Below are positions 1 through 9,800 of a DNA stretch of 60,000 nt, in pieces. Source of the DNA: Prorocentrum cordatum (Eukaryota > Sar > Dinophyceae > Prorocentrales > Prorocentraceae); NCBI GenBank assembly GCA_963575745.1, contig CAUYUJ010014771.1, forward strand, positions 601,593 through 661,592. The letters run 5' to 3'. The notes beneath the pieces were generated by a model that saw only the letters and a list, made by a program, of their open reading frames with translations, did not search any database and was not told the origin of the DNA. Each line of letters starts with the position of its first letter. Positions within the stretch are counted from its first letter, which is position 1. The position numbers and the translations under genes are program-made.

Positions 1-2
1 CT

Positions 3-3000
3 CAGGCACCTTCACCGGGTGCCGCTCCTGCTGCTTCGGCAGCTTCCTCTGATGAGAACACCAGAAGATCTCGTTCCCATACGCGCGTCAGAGAAGAGCC
101 ACATCCACAGGCTCGACTTCCTCGTGAGTGGAGGCAGGCTGGCCCAAAAGAACACGCTCTCAGGAGAGGTGGCCAGCTACTTCCGTACAACGACCCAAGA
201 CGCCGAAAAGGGGAACACTCGGCCTTCGGCAAGGGCAACCCTGCCTATAGGGACAGCGATGGCAAGGCCATTCGCGGAGGCTATCAGCTTGCAACAAATA
301 TCCGCCGCCCTGAAATTCAAGAAGCGCGGACTCAGTTGCGAGATATTATCGCGGCGCGCAAGCAGTATAGGCCTCACGCAGCATGCGGGCCTTGTTCCCA
401 GCCGTTCCAGAACCACAGGCCAGGATGCCCCGTTGGCAACAACGAAGGCCTGAGCCCCAACAGGGACAAAACCCCTCATAAAGAGGGCCATCCGCAACTT
501 ATCCCGATGACACAGGAAGAAATTGCAGAAGTGAATCGTCGTCTCGGGATCTTGAGCCACTTGGATCCGAAAGAAGAAGAAAAGCCTACCCCGGTTCCAA
601 GGGGACTGGTAGCCATGACCCAGGAAGAGAAAGACGCGCTCTTCAGTCTTCCTAGTATGCGAGGAAACTCGCCTGGCGTCTCTAGCCAGTCCCAACAACC
701 AGAACCGACAATCAAGGATGAGATAAAGGCTCAACGTGTGGCGGAGGATGAGGAGCGTATGCGGACAGCAGAAGACCGCACTCGCGAGGCAACTCGCAAG
801 ATGTTGGAGGATTCTAGTAAGATCTACATGAAGAGGGCTACGAGGCCCCCACTCCCACTAACTTCGAAGGCCAAGAGTGAACCCCCGACACCTAAGCCGT
901 CCTCGGTGCCGAAACCGAAGACGAGCCCTCAGGACCCTGTGCCAGACGCGCAGATGGAGGTGCCTCGAACTGAAACTCCGAGGCCGCCGATTGGCACAAC
1001 TCCTACACAAGCGTCTGTGCCCAAGCAGCAACCTCAGGACCCTATGGAGGAACGAAGACGCCCGCCTAGTCGCAGCAGCTCCATTGCGAAAAAGGCGGCA
1101 GCTTTCGAGCGCAGTGGGTATGCACCTGCGCCAGCTTCGCCTGTGGCGGCTCGTTCCAGGAGGTCCGATGAAGGTGCTATGTCGAGGGGTACCTGGGTGC
1201 CGAAGATCAGGGGCAGCGCCAGTCGCGCATCTCCGCGGGGAAACCCGCCAGGCGCTGCCGCCGCAGCTTCCTCCTCTTCTGAAGCCGCAGCCTCTTCAGC
1301 AACAGAGGTTCCGATGCGGGGAAACCCGCCAGTGGTTCAGCTGCAGCACCCAGGTGACACGTCCTTCACTAGTGGGACTCCAAATGTGATCAGGGATAGA
1401 CTTGCGCTTCGGAAGCTCCCACCGATACGGTCGGTGGATGAGACATTCATGAAGGAATGCAGGAAAGCTGGAATCCTTCCCACATCCAATGATATTCTCA
1501 AACAGCTGAGCAAAGCTCTCAGCAGGATATGCAGACATGCGCCAGACAAGCAACACAATCCTGTGTGGCGCTTGGAATCTTTCGATGATCATGATGGTTG
1601 GGTTAACCTAGTGGAACTCGTGGACCGTTATCCGTGGAACACAGGTCAATCAAGACACGCTGGGTATAATCCAAAATATGACGAGGCCAAGATCATCAAC
1701 GAGCATCTATGTAGGCGCTCGGTTGACCAACTAGCAGCCATCATGATGGCAGTTGTTCATGTCCGCGAACCAGACGGAGAAGAAAAACAGCGCCTACAGT
1801 TCAAGGTGTTGATGCGGGACTCCGGAGAGCCCGCTATCTTCGTCCGCGCCTCTCAGGGGCATTCATGGGAATTGAAAGCTCCATGGTCGCTGTACAGCTA
1901 CATTGTGCTGTGCGACCAACCTGCCGGGAGACCGGCCCCATACCCCGATGTTGCTATGCATGGCACTCGATGGCACGCCTTCGAAGGGATTATGTGGCAC
2001 GGCCTGTCCTGTAGACCTGAGCATAACACGAAGAAAAAGGGGACAGGCCGGTCGCACATTCACTTCGTGCCGACAGTTCGCCGCCGTGCCGTGAACAGTG
2101 GGTGGGACCCAGACTCAGACATCATCATCTTCGTAGATTGGCGTAAGGCCATACAAGATGGTATGAAGTTCTGTTGGTCCGATAACGGAGTCCTCTTGTC
2201 CGAGGGAGATAACGGTATCATTGAACCGTATTACATCTCTCATGTAGAGGGCCTGACCACAGGAAGGCAATGGCGTAATCCAGAGTATCTGGGGAGCCGC
2301 CATGCGCGAGTCTCTGTCGCAACGATGTCTGCTCCTGACAGGTGGGCTGACGTTGGTACTTCCAGCGTTAAGTACCAGTGGTCCCGAGACCAAGGGGGCG
2401 TTGACCCCCCTATGGGCTACCTCCACAGAGAAGTTGGGGACCACTACAGCCCTACCCAGCTGGGAAACCAGCCTGAGATCTATCGGATCTTCATGATTAC
2501 CGAGAGTGAGGCCGGGAGCGCGGCTCCAAGCCGTGCCCCAAGCCAAGGGCCTAGTGCCGTGTCTTGGCAGGCCATCAGTACCTCGGACCTGGATCAGATC
2601 GCAGCCGCGCTGAACCCTGACCAGGTAGAACAGCTGGCGGACAGGTTATGCCAGCAGGATCCCTGGGCCGCAGGCCAGGGAGCAATGTCCGCTATGGCTA
2701 CGAGAAATCGTCAGGCCATGCAGGGAAACCTGCCTACAAGCGGACCTGCTCGGTTTGAACCGCTGCATGGAAGCCCTACTCAGAGCATGCACACTCCAAG
2801 GGGCATGACTCCATTGGGCACACCACCAGCACAATCCCCATTCGGGACACCTGTCCGCCCTGCCACAAACGGCACTCTCATGGAGAGGATACCTGCGGCT
2901 AGGGCTGAACACAGCACAGCCCTCCTCAATATGATGCCGCCCGGCACGCCAACGAGTCAGCAGGGAAACCTGCCCGGCACACCAAGCCACCACAGGGCGG

Positions 3001-3815
3001 GTGTACCTGACGACTATCGCTCAAGAGTGGCGGCCGCGGTGCAGCAGGTGCAGAGCCATAATCTGCCTCACCCAAGTGGGCAGAGGTGGAGGCCAGCCTG
3101 GTCCTGGGAGCCTGAGGGTCCCAACCCACGGGATCCTGCTCGGCAGCGAGCCTTCATCCCGGCGTTCAATGCCCATCCGAGCATGTCTCAGGGTCAGAGG
3201 CCACCACCAGCGCAGATGAACCCGCCATTATACCCTGATGGGTCAAGGGTTCCGAACAAATTTGTTCGTGAATTGGCGGATCAGATGCATAACCTCACTA
3301 ATGTGCGCTGCAGTGACCATTCCATGTACCCGCACATGGCCTTCATGCCTTCACCAACATCACCAGAGGTGGTTGTCCAGCCCACTGCCCATTCAATATC
3401 GTCTGGCAGTAGGGGCGTGCCTGACTACATCAGGCAGACGCGCCACACTCAGCAGGCATGCTTCAGGAGAAGGCAGGCGGTGCAAAGCGTACGGGATCAG
3501 TCACGTGCAGCTGCACTTGATGTGGTGAGGAACAGGGGCTCACCTTTGCGAGGAAACTCGCCCGCCGTGACTCCTACCACTTCCATGCCAAATGTCGAAG
3601 TGCAGGAAGTGCTGAATCCAACGGGGACACCCCCATCAGCCTTCATGCCCTCCGAGACGGTACTGGAGAGGCAGCGGCGGGTATATCCCAGGGCAGCAGA
3701 CGTAGAGGTCTTTACGGGGATGGAAGATACCTGTGCGGTATGCCTCGAAGAATTTCAGCCCAGGGATAGCGTTTACCGCCTGAGGTGCAATCACCTATTC
3801 CACGAGGGATGCTGA
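3..3815 (+). CDS. Copia polyprotein, N-terminal part: charged region, Tpt1/KptA domain, RING-H2 first half (5' partial)
   Basis: The frame is open without a stop from base 3, so any internal start (the first convenient one is near 336) is artificial and the product continues to the left. Residues encoded before about 1,440 are Pro/Ser/Arg-rich and probably disordered. They contain several copies of the peptide R-G-N-x-P, each produced by a DNA hairpin module. A complete RNA 2'-phosphotransferase domain follows at about 1,470-2,260. From 2,500 to 3,650 the protein is again Pro/Gln/Ser-rich and low in complexity, as in a Gag-like spacer. It closes with the first half of a RING-H2 finger, C-x2-C ... 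C-x-H-x2-H-x2-C, ended by TGA at 3,813-3,815. Translation past the TGA stays in frame and supplies the missing C-x2-C. No nucleocapsid CCHC knuckle was found. Confidence 0.88.
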   Translation, partial: QAPSPGAAPAASAASSDENTRRSRSHTRVREEPHPQARLPREWRQAGPKEHALRRGGQLLPYNDPRRRKGEHSAFGKGNPAYRDSDGKAIRGGYQLATNIRRPEIQEARTQLRDIIAARKQYRPHAACGPCSQPFQNHRPGCPVGNNEGLSPNRDKTPHKEGHPQLIPMTQEEIAEVNRRLGILSHLDPKEEEKPTPVPRGLVAMTQEEKDALFSLPSMRGNSPGVSSQSQQPEPTIKDEIKAQRVAEDEERMRTAEDRTREATRKMLEDSSKIYMKRATRPPLPLTSKAKSEPPTPKPSSVPKPKTSPQDPVPDAQMEVPRTETPRPPIGTTPTQASVPKQQPQDPMEERRRPPSRSSSIAKKAAAFERSGYAPAPASPVAARSRRSDEGAMSRGTWVPKIRGSASRASPRGNPPGAAAAASSSSEAAASSATEVPMRGNPPVVQLQHPGDTSFTSGTPNVIRDRLALRKLPPIRSVDETFMKECRKAGILPTSNDILKQLSKALSRICRHAPDKQHNPVWRLESFDDHDGWVNLVELVDRYPWNTGQSRHAGYNPKYDEAKIINEHLCRRSVDQLAAIMMAVVHVREPDGEEKQRLQFKVLMRDSGEPAIFVRASQGHSWELKAPWSLYSYIVLCDQPAGRPAPYPDVAMHGTRWHAFEGIMWHGLSCRPEHNTKKKGTGRSHIHFVPTVRRRAVNSGWDPDSDIIIFVDWRKAIQDGMKFCWSDNGVLLSEGDNGIIEPYYISHVEGLTTGRQWRNPEYLGSRHARVSVATMSAPDRWADVGTSSVKYQWSRDQGGVDPPMGYLHREVGDHYSPTQLGNQPEIYRIFMITESEAGSAAPSRAPSQGPSAVSWQAISTSDLDQIAAALNPDQVEQLADRLCQQDPWAAGQGAMSAMATRNRQAMQGNLPTSGPARFEPLHGSPTQSMHTPRGMTPLGTPPAQSPFGTPVRPATNGTLMERIPAARAEHSTALLNMMPPGTPTSQQGNLPGTPSHHRAGVPDDYRSRVAAAVQQVQSHNLPHPSGQRWRPAWSWEPEGPNPRDPARQRAFIPAFNAHPSMSQGQRPPPAQMNPPLYPDGSRVPNKFVRELADQMHNLTNVRCSDHSMYPHMAFMPSPTSPEVVVQPTAHSISSGSRGVPDYIRQTRHTQQACFRRRQAVQSVRDQSRAAALDVVRNRGSPLRGNSPAVTPTTSMPNVEVQEVLNPTGTPPSAFMPSETVLERQRRVYPRAADVEVFTGMEDTCAVCLEEFQPRDSVYRLRCNHLFHEGC
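1470..2260 (+). other. Tpt1/KptA RNA 2'-phosphotransferase domain within the polyprotein
   Basis: Tpt1/KptA enzymes move a 2'-phosphate from RNA (in fungi and plants, the tRNA splice junction) to NAD+. All hallmark blocks are present in order: LSKALSRICRHAP (family form LSK-LS--LRH), DGWVNLVELV (DGWV--dLL), FVRASQGHSW (RA-QGHS), HGTRWHAFEGIMWHGLS ending in SHIHF (GT-W--I---GL...HIHF), and IIIFVDWRKAIQDGMKF followed by SDNGVLLSEGDNGIIEPYY. The R-H pair of the first block, the Arg of RASQGHS and the HIHF block are intact, so the fold and perhaps the activity may be retained (inference). Recruitment of this domain into an LTR element is unusual. I cannot think of another family that would give this set of blocks. 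Confidence 0.9.
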
Positions 3816-3890
3816 AATTCTAATGTGGTGGGCCACGTTACAAATCAGCGTGAGGGAGATCCCCAGCAGCCACCATGTGCTATCTGTCGA
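3732..3890 (+). other. RING-H2 zinc finger interrupted by in-frame TGA
   Basis: The first six ligands are in CAVCLEEF and RCNHLFHEGC. The last pair is in PCAICRAPG at about 3,873-3,890. TGA (3,813-3,815) falls directly after the sixth ligand, and the frame is unchanged on both sides. A TGG-to-TGA change would explain it, because Trp is common near this place in RING-H2 fingers. Readthrough is the other explanation, because an 8-bp hairpin starts five bases downstream. RING-H2 fingers usually act as E3 ubiquitin ligases; the role in a retroelement is unknown. Confidence 0.8.
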
Positions 3891-5639
3891 GCACCTGGCA
3901 TTATAGCATCATCCTTCCCATGGACCGGCTCCTTTAATCAGACTCCTGAGCAGTCAGCGAGAGAGCTGCGGGAGCTGAGGAGCATGGTGGACGAGATGAC
4001 GTCCAGGATGCTAGCTATGCAGACAGTTCCGTCACAACAGCAGGGATACCTGCCTGAAGAGGTAAGGCCGCCTATGGAAACGGGATATTTTGATCAGCTT
4101 ATCCCGATGACGGCGCCTCAGCAGGGAAACCTGCATGATACTCCTCAGATGTCTCCCCAGAGTGGAGGTGAGGCTGAGATGTCACTGGGCCCTGATCAGC
4201 TGCGTGAATTGCGTGTACGACATTTCCAGAATCAGATGGATAATACGCACACAACATTTATGCTGGATGCCAACAATCCTGAAACTGATAGTCCGTCGCT
4301 AGACTTATCAGAATCCTCAGTGGCGTCAGCAGCAACAGCAGCCAGGGCCGTCAATATCTCAGCGACGAATGAGGAGTTCGAGGAGTGGCTGCGGTACCGG
4401 GATCACATCACGAACGAGGGGCTGCAAGACATCGCCCTTCACTCGTACCTAACGTTGATAAGGCGCACGACCCGCGAGCAGTATATGAGCATACGTGATG
4501 AGTATGCCAACTGGCGGGAGGAGCGTGGCGATCACGCCCAGCACGTGTCGTACTTCCAGTACATTGACCTGGCACGCATGGCCGAGAGCGAGTCGCATGC
4601 CAGTGTCATGCGGGGTAACCCGCCAGGGAGTACGACTGTGCCGCGGGGAAACCCGCCTACCGACACAGCCGACACTTCAGAAACTGTGCACATCAAGCAG
4701 CCGAGTAAGACGTTCTTGGATGATGGTGGAAATTCCATACTCATCGACGTCGGTTCGAAGATCAACATCATGGGCGAGAACACGAGCCGTAAGTTCGTCC
4801 AGGCTGCCGAGGCACATGGCCGTACTTGTACGTTCGAGCCCCGCTCTCGTTTGAATATCAACGGAGTGGGAGAAGGGTCGGCCCCAGCGGATACCGTAGG
4901 CACATTCAGTATTGCCTGCGAGTACCAGGGGTCGGCCCAACTCGATTCATACAAGACGAACATTGTGTCAGGCTGTGGCAAGGACCTGCCAGCCATCCTA
5001 GGTCTCGATAGTATGCAGGACAAACGCACGATCATCGTGCTTGAACGAGGCCAGGAAAAGCTGATATTCCCTGGTAAGGGGCAGGTCAAAATGGAGCTCC
5101 CAGAAGGCTCCAAAATCATGCCGACGACAAAGTTGCCGTCAGGGCATCTGTCGATCAGGTGTGATTGTTTTGGAGCTGCGGGGCAACCCGCCTCGAGCTC
5201 AAGCAGCACGTCCTTCCAGACAGTGCTGACAGGCGAGCCGACCCCAGCGCAGGAGCGCAATCAATTGCAGGGAAACCTGCCCCAGGGGTTGATGGAGACG
5301 CTCGCCAAGGCCACCATGCGAGGCGACAACATCGACGATCTCGAGACGTTCGATTGTTTTGTTGCCAGGACACTGGCCCTGCATGGTGGTAGTGTACCCA
5401 TGGACGCTGTACAGTCCCGCCGTAAAATAGTGATGGGATACACTAATCGTGAATTGCATACGGTCAGCGACGCTAGGTCCAAAGGCGTGCTGAAACAGCT
5501 GATGGATAATCCATCGATGCTGACAGCATTTGCGGAGCAATCCGCCTCTGAGGCCACGGCGCGCTGCAGTGCTGAGCTCCAGCATCTGAGGGAAGCCCAG
5601 ATGCTGGCAGATATTGTAGGCACATCTTCTTCATCTTGA
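3816..5639 (+). CDS. Copia polyprotein, second part: RING end, linker, aspartic protease
   Basis: This continues the frame of the upstream segment after the TGA at 3,813. The first possible start is a GTG at 3,825; no good ATG start is visible, so it is probably reached by readthrough or was formerly continuous. It holds the last RING ligands, then a coiled, Gln-rich stretch, a probable capsid-like helical region (about 4,370-4,560, EEWLRYRDHI onwards), and a retropepsin-like domain. The protease has the active-site motif ILIDVGSKINIMG (D at 4,746-4,748; DVGS in place of D-T/S-G) and the matching later block LPAILGLDSM. It ends at TGA 5,637-5,639. The frame stays open on the other side, and a perfect GC-rich inverted repeat begins 8 nt after that stop. 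Confidence 0.85.
   Translation, partial: NSNVVGHVTNQREGDPQQPPCAICRAPGIIASSFPWTGSFNQTPEQSARELRELRSMVDEMTSRMLAMQTVPSQQQGYLPEEVRPPMETGYFDQLIPMTAPQQGNLHDTPQMSPQSGGEAEMSLGPDQLRELRVRHFQNQMDNTHTTFMLDANNPETDSPSLDLSESSVASAATAARAVNISATNEEFEEWLRYRDHITNEGLQDIALHSYLTLIRRTTREQYMSIRDEYANWREERGDHAQHVSYFQYIDLARMAESESHASVMRGNPPGSTTVPRGNPPTDTADTSETVHIKQPSKTFLDDGGNSILIDVGSKINIMGENTSRKFVQAAEAHGRTCTFEPRSRLNINGVGEGSAPADTVGTFSIACEYQGSAQLDSYKTNIVSGCGKDLPAILGLDSMQDKRTIIVLERGQEKLIFPGKGQVKMELPEGSKIMPTTKLPSGHLSIRCDCFGAAGQPASSSSSTSFQTVLTGEPTPAQERNQLQGNLPQGLMETLAKATMRGDNIDDLETFDCFVARTLALHGGSVPMDAVQSRRKIVMGYTNRELHTVSDARSKGVLKQLMDNPSMLTAFAEQSASEATARCSAELQHLREAQMLADIVGTSSSS
3821..3840 (+). promoter_or_regulatory. Hairpin 5 nt downstream of the in-frame TGA at 3,813: possible readthrough signal
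   Basis: The arms TAATGTGG and CCACGTTA pair over 8 bp (one U-G) around a TGGG loop. The placement, a stop codon then a short spacer then a stem, resembles stimulators of stop-codon readthrough in retroviral gag-pol. It also encodes protein, so chance cannot be excluded. Confidence 0.4.
4683..5160 (+). other. Retropepsin-like aspartic protease domain
   Basis: The block SILIDVGSKINIMGENT fits the D-[ST]-G flap/active-site segment of Copia proteases, with Val in the second position. The downstream hydrophobic block DLPAILGLDSMQDKR matches the usual LLG-D segment. The protease would process the polyprotein. The DVG variant may reduce activity, but the catalytic Asp is present. Confidence 0.8.
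5579..5607 (+). repeat. 10-bp perfect inverted repeat before the second in-frame TGA
   Basis: CCAGCATCTG and CAGATGCTGG flank a 9-nt loop. It lies in coding sequence 30 nt before TGA 5,637 and is not a member of the tetraloop family. Confidence 0.6.
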
Positions 5640-6815
5640 AGATGGCAGGGCGACGTCGCCCCCTCGTCGTCTTGCCTGTTGGCTGAAAAGCCGGGGGGTA
5701 ACAAGGACAGCGGGGTAACCTGCCTTAGTAAGAGGGCTTTTGTCATTGAAGATACGAGGGAGGCATGTGCCGACCTCCGCACACGAGGTTATATTTGTGA
5801 TCGTATTTCCCACAACGAACTTATGACAAGCGTGGGCACAAACTACCTAGGTGCGGTGATCAGTGGAGATTACACTCTCATATGGATCAGTACTCCGGGT
5901 GACTGGTACGTAAGAACTCCAGGAAAGAGAGTGGCCCCACATTGGTCACGTATCCAGAACCTATTGATAAAAGCCAAGAAACTCCGCATGAAGATCATAA
6001 TATTTGGTCCCCCAGGATATGTTTGGAAGTTATCTCCAGTACGTGATACTCTGGAAGATCTAAAGTTGTCAGTAATGCGGATGCGTTTGTGTGATTTCGG
6101 TATTCGGTTCAATATGCAAGACAGTACACCAAGCGGTACTTATATGCAGGTAGCATCATCAATACCGATTAGCTCGAAGCTGTGGGCATGTACCTGTAAG
6201 CAGGCAATACCACAACATGTGTTGGATTGGTACGGCCATACAGTACGGCATGCTGAATGGCGAGCTCAGACACGTACTACACTCATCCGTCACTTGAACG
6301 ACAACATCCTGGGGAGCACCACCACGCACGGAAACGTGCCCGTATACTTAAATACGTATACACGTACAGACCATAACATCCGTCACTACGTGACGACTAA
6401 TAAAGGAGGACCAAAATGGTCTGAAGTCATCCGACGTGTAACAATCAACCTGGATACCAATGCGGTTATTCAGGATATCTCAGTTACCGATCAACCAACA
6501 GGATATGATTGGCATGCACCATTACCTGCAGGGGTTGCCAACATCAGTACTCGGTTGTATTGGCAACCCGAGGAACCGGTCTTGCTCGGAAACGAGCCGA
6601 CTCAATCACCACAGAAACATCGACGCGTCATCATAGATGACTGTTCTCTCCCCCTCCCGACTCTGGCGATTGACGCATGTACCCATTCAACCACGACAAT
6701 GAGTACACAGACCGACGAACAAGACGAGCAAGCTTTACCCACTGAATCGCGTATAAAACAGAAGGAGAGGCCTCAAAGCCGAAAAGGAAGCAGGCATCAA
6801 GCCTCGCCGCATTAA
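5640..6815 (+). CDS. Copia polyprotein, third part: conserved domain of unknown function
   Basis: In the same frame as the preceding segment and open from 5,640; the first ATG-like start is near 5,679. The core (about 5,740-6,300) has the pattern YTLIWISTPGDW ... KIIIFGPPGYVW ... LCDFGIRFNMQ ... KLWACTCKQAIPQHVLDW. From memory, this resembles a conserved block of dinoflagellate Copia polyproteins that sits just before the methyltransferase-like domain; I know no named family for it. The alternating hydrophobic strands suggest a Rossmann-type half-domain that may pair with the next segment (inference). It ends at TAA 6,813-6,815. The next coding frame (+1) is already open from 6,757, so the two overlap by about 58 bases: an indel, or less likely a programmed +1 shift. 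Confidence 0.75.
   Translation, partial: RWQGDVAPSSSCLLAEKPGGNKDSGVTCLSKRAFVIEDTREACADLRTRGYICDRISHNELMTSVGTNYLGAVISGDYTLIWISTPGDWYVRTPGKRVAPHWSRIQNLLIKAKKLRMKIIIFGPPGYVWKLSPVRDTLEDLKLSVMRMRLCDFGIRFNMQDSTPSGTYMQVASSIPISSKLWACTCKQAIPQHVLDWYGHTVRHAEWRAQTRTTLIRHLNDNILGSTTTHGNVPVYLNTYTRTDHNIRHYVTTNKGGPKWSEVIRRVTINLDTNAVIQDISVTDQPTGYDWHAPLPAGVANISTRLYWQPEEPVLLGNEPTQSPQKHRRVIIDDCSLPLPTLAIDACTHSTTTMSTQTDEQDEQALPTESRIKQKERPQSRKGSRHQASPH
5648..5661 (+). promoter_or_regulatory. GC-rich inverted repeat 8 nt downstream of the in-frame TGA at 5,637
   Basis: GGGCGACGTCGCCC is a perfect inverted repeat able to form GGGCG-ACGT-CGCCC. The 8-nt spacer matches the spacing known for readthrough stimulators such as that of murine leukaemia virus gag-pol. 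A second perfect hairpin lies upstream of the stop (5,579-5,607). Confidence 0.4.
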
Positions 6816-9800
6816 AAAGCACGTTGAAGACGGAAACGACGATTGCGGCGACGACTTGTCAGGACTCGGACAGGATCTTATGGCAACCTGGAGTACTGAC
6901 GTCCCTGTTGAGCTGATAAGCTCCGACGAGGACGATGACCTGTCCCTTACCCTCCCCACATCTATGCCCGACACACACGCTAACATATACAGCATAGTTG
7001 CTACACTATGCTATGGCCATAACAACTGCGTGGATATGTTGGAGCTTTGTGGCGGTGAGGGTGGCATCTCAGAGCTTGCCTTCTCAAGGGGACTTTCCTC
7101 AGGCGGCAACTTGGACAAGACTACATATGTCGACCTGGGAGACCCCTCGGTGCAGCAGGTTATAGACCATTACTTTGCTATATGCTACGTACGAGTTGCC
7201 ATACTGCAACCCAGCTGTCGCACCACAGGACCACCATCCTACTACAACTACAAAGTCAACTACAACACTTGGGAACAGCACCATAAAGAAGACTTACCAC
7301 ACATAACTTATTGTGGTAAAATTGCTGTAACCCAAGATGACTCTCAGAGGTGGTTTATACGCGAACAACCTACAGGAACATGGGTAGATGATATTTCTCC
7401 ATGGAAGAAGCTTGCCAACCGACCACACATTACAACCGTGCACATTGACCAATGCGCTACGGGACTTAAAGACACGACTGGTGACTATATTAAGAAGCCG
7501 ACAAATATCACCAGCAACGACGAGACAATTCTTAAACCCTTTGAGCGACTCAAGTGTAACGGTCAGCATGTGCACGCACAACCGTGCAATATCGAGCTTT
7601 CACTGGCGCAAAAATACACCCGACGACTGCAGTCAGCCTTCGTGGAAGCTGTATATCTGGCGAAAGCCATTGACACCACGCGCGGAAACGCGCCTATAAG
7701 TACCGCACATGCTTATCCTACAGACCTTCCCGATCAAGCTGAACCAGGCGAAGGTATGAGACGCATCGGTGATCGTATCATCCCAAAGGTGGCTACTTGC
7801 CCGGCATGCATCGACAATGTCCGAAAGGACAGTCCGAGCCATAACCGAGACCCTACGCAGTGTAAATATCATGATTCCATCTCTGTATATTGGCCATGTC
7901 CAGCATGTCAGAGGGATCTTACGAGAAGCAAGGGTGTTAAGAACCACCTCGATACCGAACCTGGTAAATGTCGTTTTGCTGAACCATTTAAACTACCAGA
8001 CGACCACGACCCCGAAGGCAAAACTGTGCCAGCTTGGTGGAAACCCTTACCTAAACCTGGTGAGGGCCAAGCTTCAGCTTCAGGTGGCCGTCAAGGCGCA
8101 CATGCCAGGCCACCGCGACCACGATCCTTCGGCAACGTCGATCCGACATCCGGTGCTAGCAGCTACGACATGCTACGAGACGCCCCCGAGCGTGGAAACA
8201 CGCCTTCTGCGTCTTCTAGCGAAGTGCCACAGGTAGCGGCCCGCCGCGGCCGTCTACAAGGCGTACCACCACCTCCAGACGCAGTTAACACAGGGGACCA
8301 ACTACGGAGAGCTACAAGGAACCCTCTTGCCTCCACCGGCTCTGGGGCTCCACGACTACCCGACTGGACGAGATTCGACATCCAACACAGTCTACAGAGT
8401 CTCCGTAGTCACGAACCTCATGTCGTGAAAAAGGAACTCCGAAAACTGCATCTGCGATGGCATCATGCGAAGGAGCCAAAGATGAGGCTAATCCTCGAAA
8501 AGGTGGGGCTTGATAACGTTCGACTGAACATGATCAAGGAAGTCTGTGATACCTGTCGGGAATGTAGAGCATGGGAACGTCCAGGAAACTCAACGCTACC
8601 ATCGGTGAGCCTTCCTGGTAACTGGCTCGATGAAGGGGAAATGGACTTCATGTTTTACAAGAAACGGACCATATTTCATATTATGGATCGTTGTATTCGC
8701 CTGGCAGCAGGCCTAGAAATTTCCGACAGAGAACGTGACGCTATCATCGACGCCTACCACTATTGCTGGATTGCCTATCACGGACCCTTCAAAGTTTTAT
8801 ACTCAGACGGAGAAGGCGCCCTGAATAACGATGCCGCTAAAACCATGATGGCCAATAAGGGCACGGAACTTCGTATCCGAGCACCTGGCCAACACGCGAC
8901 TTCAATTGAGTCACGAAACGGCATTCTCAGTGGCGTCTTCCACATGATTGAGGAAGAATTGAATAGACACAACATCCCTGTTGTATTCACTAGAGTATTG
9001 GCGGAAGGCATCTTCGTTACTAATGCGTTTACGTTTTATAACGGAGTATCGCCATATCAGGCACACACAGGACGTCAGCCCTCCTTCCTTCCTGATCTCG
9101 ATACCCTTGACTTTCCCAAGGGACCCGAGACTTCAGGACACGAACGAGAACGTCGTGTAAGGGAAGTCAGCCTAGAAGCTATAACTCAGGCTACTGCTGT
9201 GGCCAAGACAAATCGGGCCCTTAGGGCTAAGACGACTCCTGATGGTGCTCGCCTCTACTCATCAGGGGATTTGGTCGACTACCACCGACCTACTGCCACC
9301 AAGGACGACCATGGAGGCTGGAATGGCCCATTCCCGGTGATCCGAAATGTGCCTGAAAGAGGACATATTGTTGTCAAGGCAGGATCTCGTGAGGTAATTG
9401 TGATGTATCCTGATGCTCGTCACACACTATACATCGAATGTCTCCTCACACGGGAACTTGGCATGGATAATATGGCCATGCAAACCGTCCTTGCTTATGT
9501 GGCACACCTCAGCGCAGGGAAACCTGCCAAAGTTTTCGGGTATATCCCCGATTACAAGGGAAACCTTAATCTGTCAGACGACAGCAAGTTTCACCCGCGC
9601 GTACACTTAGCACTACAGTATCTCGTACGAAATTACTTCCGAGTAGAACATGTAGTAGCAGTTCGATTGGCTAAGAGTGTGTCAAGCCTACCTGCAGTAA
9701 AGTACGCCACCGGGTCTACGCTGATCCACTATGACAACGACATCAGCCCGGCGTTCCACTATTACGAATGTGTGGGCACTGGCTTAAACATTTCTCAGAT

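Noticed and set aside
2700-2711. ACGA-GAAA-TCGT looks like another tetraloop hairpin.
   Set aside because: It has only four pairs and lacks the GC ... GCC frame of the family.
6757-6815. Overlap of two frames suggests programmed +1 frameshifting.
   Set aside because: No recognised slippery site or downstream structure was found; an indel is the simpler explanation for now.
6910-6923. GAGCT-GATA-AGCTC perfect hairpin at the start of pol.
   Set aside because: The stem does not follow the GCNNN form and no GCC follows.
9556-9567. AAGG-GAAA-CCTT hairpin-like word in pol.
   Set aside because: Four weak pairs without the outer GC; possibly a decayed module, not counted.
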